Positions 61,285 to 64,000 of a stretch of DNA of 64,000 nt are shown here, in pieces. Positions within the stretch are counted from its first letter, which is position 1. Every line of letters starts with the position of its first letter. The stretch spans positions 62,001 to 126,000 of the forward strand of contig CAINDA010000061.1 in assembly GCA_903847205.1 (NCBI GenBank). Direction: 5' to 3'. The position numbers and the translations under genes were made by a program. The notes under the pieces were generated by a model. That model was not told where the DNA came from and did no database searches. It saw only the letters and a program-made list of their open reading frames with translations. The stretch comes from an uncultured Bacteroidota bacterium (GTDB lineage Bacteria; Bacteroidota; Bacteroidia; 2-12-FULL-35-15).

Positions 61285-62697
61285 TTATTGCAAAACTATT
61301 TTCTTAGTAAAAGTATTTTTATCTTCATAAGTCATCTGCACAAAATAAACTCCCTTCGGCTGTTTGCTTAAATCAATTTCGGATTGGGGATTTTTGATTT
61401 CTGATTGATAAACAATTTCTCCAAGGATATTTGTGATGATAAGTTTATAATCATTTTTTTTTGTATCAACTGTAAATGTGCCGTTACTTGGGTTTGGATA
61501 AATATTAAAATTGTTTGCTTTATTATTCTCTGCTATTTCATTTGTTGTGAGTGCATATTTAAAAACTACTCCAACATTGTTTATACCGCCTATATTAGTC
61601 ATTCCATAGAGAGCGGTTCCGTCAGAAAAAAGAGAGCCAAAAGGTGTTTTTCCATTCGTTGTACCGCTAAAATCAAGCAATTTTGCATACCCGGTTCCAT
61701 CAAACTTTATTTTAAAGATTGCTCCATCATTGTTTGTTCCTCCGTATGATGTCATTCCATAGAGAAAGGATCCCATAGAAATAAGAGAGCCTTGAGGAGA
61801 GCCTCCGTTTGCCGTGAAGTCAAAATCAAGAAGCTTGACATATCCTGTGCTATCGGGCTTTATTTTAAAAATTGTTCCTGAACCAATGCTTCCTCCAGAT
61901 GTCATTCCATATAGAAATGTTCCATCATAAATAATAGAGCCATAAGGATCCCTTCCATTTGTGCCATTAAAATCTATTAATTTGGAATATCCTGTTCCAT
62001 CAGGTTTTATTTTGAATAAAACCCCGCATCCTGACCCCGAACAATAATTGCCAGTACCGGTACCGCCATCCGCTGTCATTCCATAAAGAAATGTTCCATC
62101 AAAATAAAGGGAGCCCGAAGGGCCGGCACCATTTGACGAACCAGCAAAATCGAGTATTTTGAAATATCCGCTTCCATCGGGCATTATTTTAAAGATTGTT
62201 CCATTATTGTGTAAGCCGTTGCCAGAAGTCATTCCATATAGAAAAGTTCCGTCAGAAATCAGGGAGCAAGGACTACTTCCGTTTATTCCATTAAAATCAA
62301 ATATTTTAGCATATCCAGTTCCATCAGGCTTTATTTTAAAAATAATTCCGAAACCATTTATCCCCCCGTTTACTGTCGTTCCATATAGAAAAGCTCCTTC
62401 TAAAATAAGGTCACAATGAGGATTACCCCCATTTATACCATTGCTTGGAAAGGCAAAGAGCTGACTGTAGCTGGTGCCATCGGGTTTCATTTTAAAAATT
62501 GTTCCAGAACTATTTGTCCCGCCAATTGTGGTCGTTCCATAAAGAAAGGTTCCATCAGAAATTAAAGAACTTGTAGGATTTGTACCATCAAGGCCATTTC
62601 CGAAATCATGCAGTTTGGTGAATTGTGCGAAGCATTGATTACCTAAATTAAAGAAAGTGCTTGCAAAGATGAGAATGACTGTTGTGATTTTTTTCAT
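61285..62697 (-). CDS. T9SS-sorted GloVer tandem-repeat protein, chromosomal paralogue
   Basis: The 470-residue protein starts with a signal peptide (MKKITTVILIFASTFFNLG) and has nine or so GloVer repeats (SLISDGTFLYGTTTIGG and GTIFKMKPDGTSYSQLFAF in the first, with similar units to ~385). It ends in a type A sorting domain (NIYPNPSNGTFTVDTKK ... TYEDKNTFTKKIVLQ). It shares the architecture of 1943..3706 on the mobile element but lacks that protein's Ig-like insert. Expected at the cell surface or secreted by the type IX system. Confidence 0.8.
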   Translation of the reverse strand: MKKITTVILIFASTFFNLGNQCFAQFTKLHDFGNGLDGTNPTSSLISDGTFLYGTTTIGGTNSSGTIFKMKPDGTSYSQLFAFPSNGINGGNPHCDLILEGAFLYGTTVNGGINGFGIIFKIKPDGTGYAKIFDFNGINGSSPCSLISDGTFLYGMTSGNGLHNNGTIFKIMPDGSGYFKILDFAGSSNGAGPSGSLYFDGTFLYGMTADGGTGTGNYCSGSGCGVLFKIKPDGTGYSKLIDFNGTNGRDPYGSIIYDGTFLYGMTSGGSIGSGTIFKIKPDSTGYVKLLDFDFTANGGSPQGSLISMGSFLYGMTSYGGTNNDGAIFKIKFDGTGYAKLLDFSGTTNGKTPFGSLFSDGTALYGMTNIGGINNVGVVFKYALTTNEIAENNKANNFNIYPNPSNGTFTVDTKKNDYKLIITNILGEIVYQSEIKNPQSEIDLSKQPKGVYFVQMTYEDKNTFTKKIVLQ

Positions 62698-63003
62698 GAA
62701 TTAATTTTTTTTCGTTTGGCTTTTCGGAATAGCTCTGTTTTTATAATGTTTTCCAATCTTCCGTATTTTTTTGCAAACCTATCCCCAATAAATGGCTTAT
62801 CCTAACTGAATACCGAATTCTGAAGAATTTTGCAAAATTATTTGCCTGCGCAGAGTTTTTATAAGCTGTATTAATGAAGCTGGCAAGCCGGTTGGCTCCT
62901 TATTTAGAATAAATAAAAATTAAGAAGGAAGGCTTAATTTTAAAACGGAATGATAGAAATTAAACACTGATTAAATAATTGCAGCGGCTTATAAACACAA
63001 CAA

Positions 63004-63030
63004 AAGAGTCCCGCAATTTGCGGGACTCTT
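63004..63030 (-). terminator. Terminator after the FN3-like remnant
   Basis: AAGAGTCCCGCA (63004..63015) pairs with TGCGGGACTCTT (63019..63030) around a 3-base loop; on the minus strand a TTTTG run follows. It ends a minus-strand gene whose tail is at 63050. Confidence 0.75.
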
Positions 63031-63049
63031 AACAATAGCATCACAGTTT

Positions 63050-63190
63050 TATTACAAACTCATAGAAGTTGCAACATCGCTGGGAATGCTTTCGCCCAGG
63101 CTATTAATTGAAATTACCCTGAACTGATAGATTACACCCGCAAAAGCCCTGTTTGCATTTAATATTTTATAAAACTGATTAGCAAAATTA
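63050..63190 (-). pseudogene. Remnant of a fibronectin type III-containing protein
   Basis: The minus-strand frame ending at the TAA near 63050 reads ANQFYKILNANRAFAGVIYQ and then FRVISINSLGESIPSDVATS, the closing strands of an FN3-like domain (Tyr-x-F-R-V-x-x-x-N, then GES-P). Upstream of it the reading frame runs into the 21-bp repeat array rather than an intact gene, so only the C-terminus remains. A good terminator follows. The rest of 62698..63049 shows nothing. Confidence 0.4.
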
Positions 63191-64000
63191 CCATGCTGTT
63201 CGTCACTGCGGCAATGCTGAACAGTTCTGAGGTAATGCTGTTCTTTGTCGGGCAAATATCTTTAGCAGCTTTATAAAACCGTTAAGCGGCTCAGCAAAAT
63301 GTATTCATACTATCATTTAATTTTACTAAATCAGCAGCTTTAAATCAGCAGCGGAGCAATTCTGGCAGCTTTATGGCGCCGCTAAACAACATTATCCTGA
63401 AATTTATAAAAATTCCGTAAAACTGTTCCGCTGCGCCGTAAAACCGTGCAGCGGCGGCGTAAAACCGTTCGACTTTATCGCAAAGTCGTTCGGCGGCGCA
63501 GTAAAACTGTTCAGCGGCGCCGTAAAGTTGTTCGGCGGCGGGTTAATATTTGCAAATTTATCGCAAACTGTTCAGCGGCGTCACAAAACCGTTCAGCGGC
63601 GTGGGAAAACTGAACAACATTGTAATAAAACCGAACAGCTTTGCAGCGCAGCGGAACGGTTTTATCATAAAGTCGAACAACATTGCGATAAAGTCGAACG
63701 GTTTTGTTTGATTTTTGAAAATTTCGCGATTTTGCTGATCATCATTGTCAAACAGAGGAAGAACATCGATATAAATAGGAACAGCTTCGGCAGCTTTTTG
63801 AAAACTTAGAGGTTTTGCTGAACAGCATTGCAGCAAAGCTGAATAGCTGCGTTATGATGCTGATCAACATCACCTTTATTTTAATCAAGAGGGCTTCAAA
63901 CTCTGCAGCATTGTTATCTCTATGAAGAGCATTGTGATGATGATGAACAGCTTTATTACAAAGCGGAGCAGCATCAGCTCCGGGTTGAAGGGTTTTGTCC
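63190..64000. repeat. Degenerate 21-bp-period repeat array reaching the window end
   Basis: Units such as CGTAAAACCGTTCGACTTTAT and AGTAAAACTGTTCAGCGGCGC follow each other at exactly 21 bp between 63437 and 63541 (five in a row), then more diverged units continue to the end of the window and also before 63416. Both strands read heptapeptide patterns (for example KTVQRRG, KTEQHCN on plus and PLNSFTA on minus) without a convincing start, signal or terminator. Confidence 0.55.

Noticed and set aside
63528..63836. Heptapeptide-repeat protein in the right-end array
   Set aside because: Same reason: an effect of the 21-bp period, with no gene structure.
1..64000. Conjugation or phage structural module
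   Set aside because: No Mob, VirB/Tra, terminase, portal, capsid or tail protein was recognised among the 60 or so real genes; absence is by inspection only.

Overview
The window comes from an AT-rich Bacteroidota chromosome. The evidence is: two proteins with type IX secretion C-terminal sorting domains; promoters of the TTG-N19/20-TAnnTTTG type; few Shine-Dalgarno sites; and OB-fold, S-4TM and integrase families typical of that phylum. The species cannot be named from the sequence.

Most of the window (about 355..48477) is one integrated mobile element sitting in the 3' end of a tRNA-Cys gene. The intact tRNA is at 48464..48534 on the minus strand. A 15-bp copy of its 3' end recurs at 355..369, followed on the far side by a displaced tRNA-type terminator and a broken MarR gene. 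A 26-bp repeat (23/26 identical) lies just inside both ends. An integrase/excisionase pair (45050..46611) lies near the tRNA end. No conjugation, relaxase, capsid or packaging genes are recognisable, but there is a replication module on the minus strand at 38049..44597: OB-fold proteins, a methyltransferase, an SF3 helicase and a family A DNA polymerase. A second, very divergent polymerase-like protein is at 36647..37990. I infer an integrative, self-replicating but non-self-transmissible element.

Its cargo is mostly anti-phage or conflict genes. From left to right: an RNA polymerase alpha-CTD-like regulator, a T9SS repeat protein and small accessory genes (0.6-9 kb); an HDAC-fold deacetylase (9.3-10.3 kb); a LexA/S24-type repressor overlapping a 1689-residue nuclease-STAND ATPase (10.4-16 kb); a metalloprotease; a type I restriction system whose hsdS tail is duplicated around two inserted nuclease genes, plus an Mrr-like gene before hsdR (17.1-25.9 kb); a short type II CBASS operon with CD-NTase, E2-like protein, S-4TM effector and a HEPN-like gene (25.9-28.6 kb, minus); a divergent second nucleotidyltransferase followed by a DUF4365-type nuclease and an unknown gene (28.8-32.7 kb); a catalytic-domain-only tyrosine recombinase; and a proteasome-like Ntn hydrolase with a 71-residue partner (34.9-36.4 kb).

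Right of the tRNA the sequence is chromosomal: a CWC-type small protein, folB, a two-TM protein, then rimP-nusA-infB with a promoter and an attenuator-like hairpin. A PAS histidine kinase and a run of secreted proteins of unknown function follow, ending with a second T9SS GloVer-repeat protein. This part carries two unusual 21-bp-period arrays (54938..55200 and about 63190..64000) and a family of REP-like repeats around 57.1-57.85 kb.
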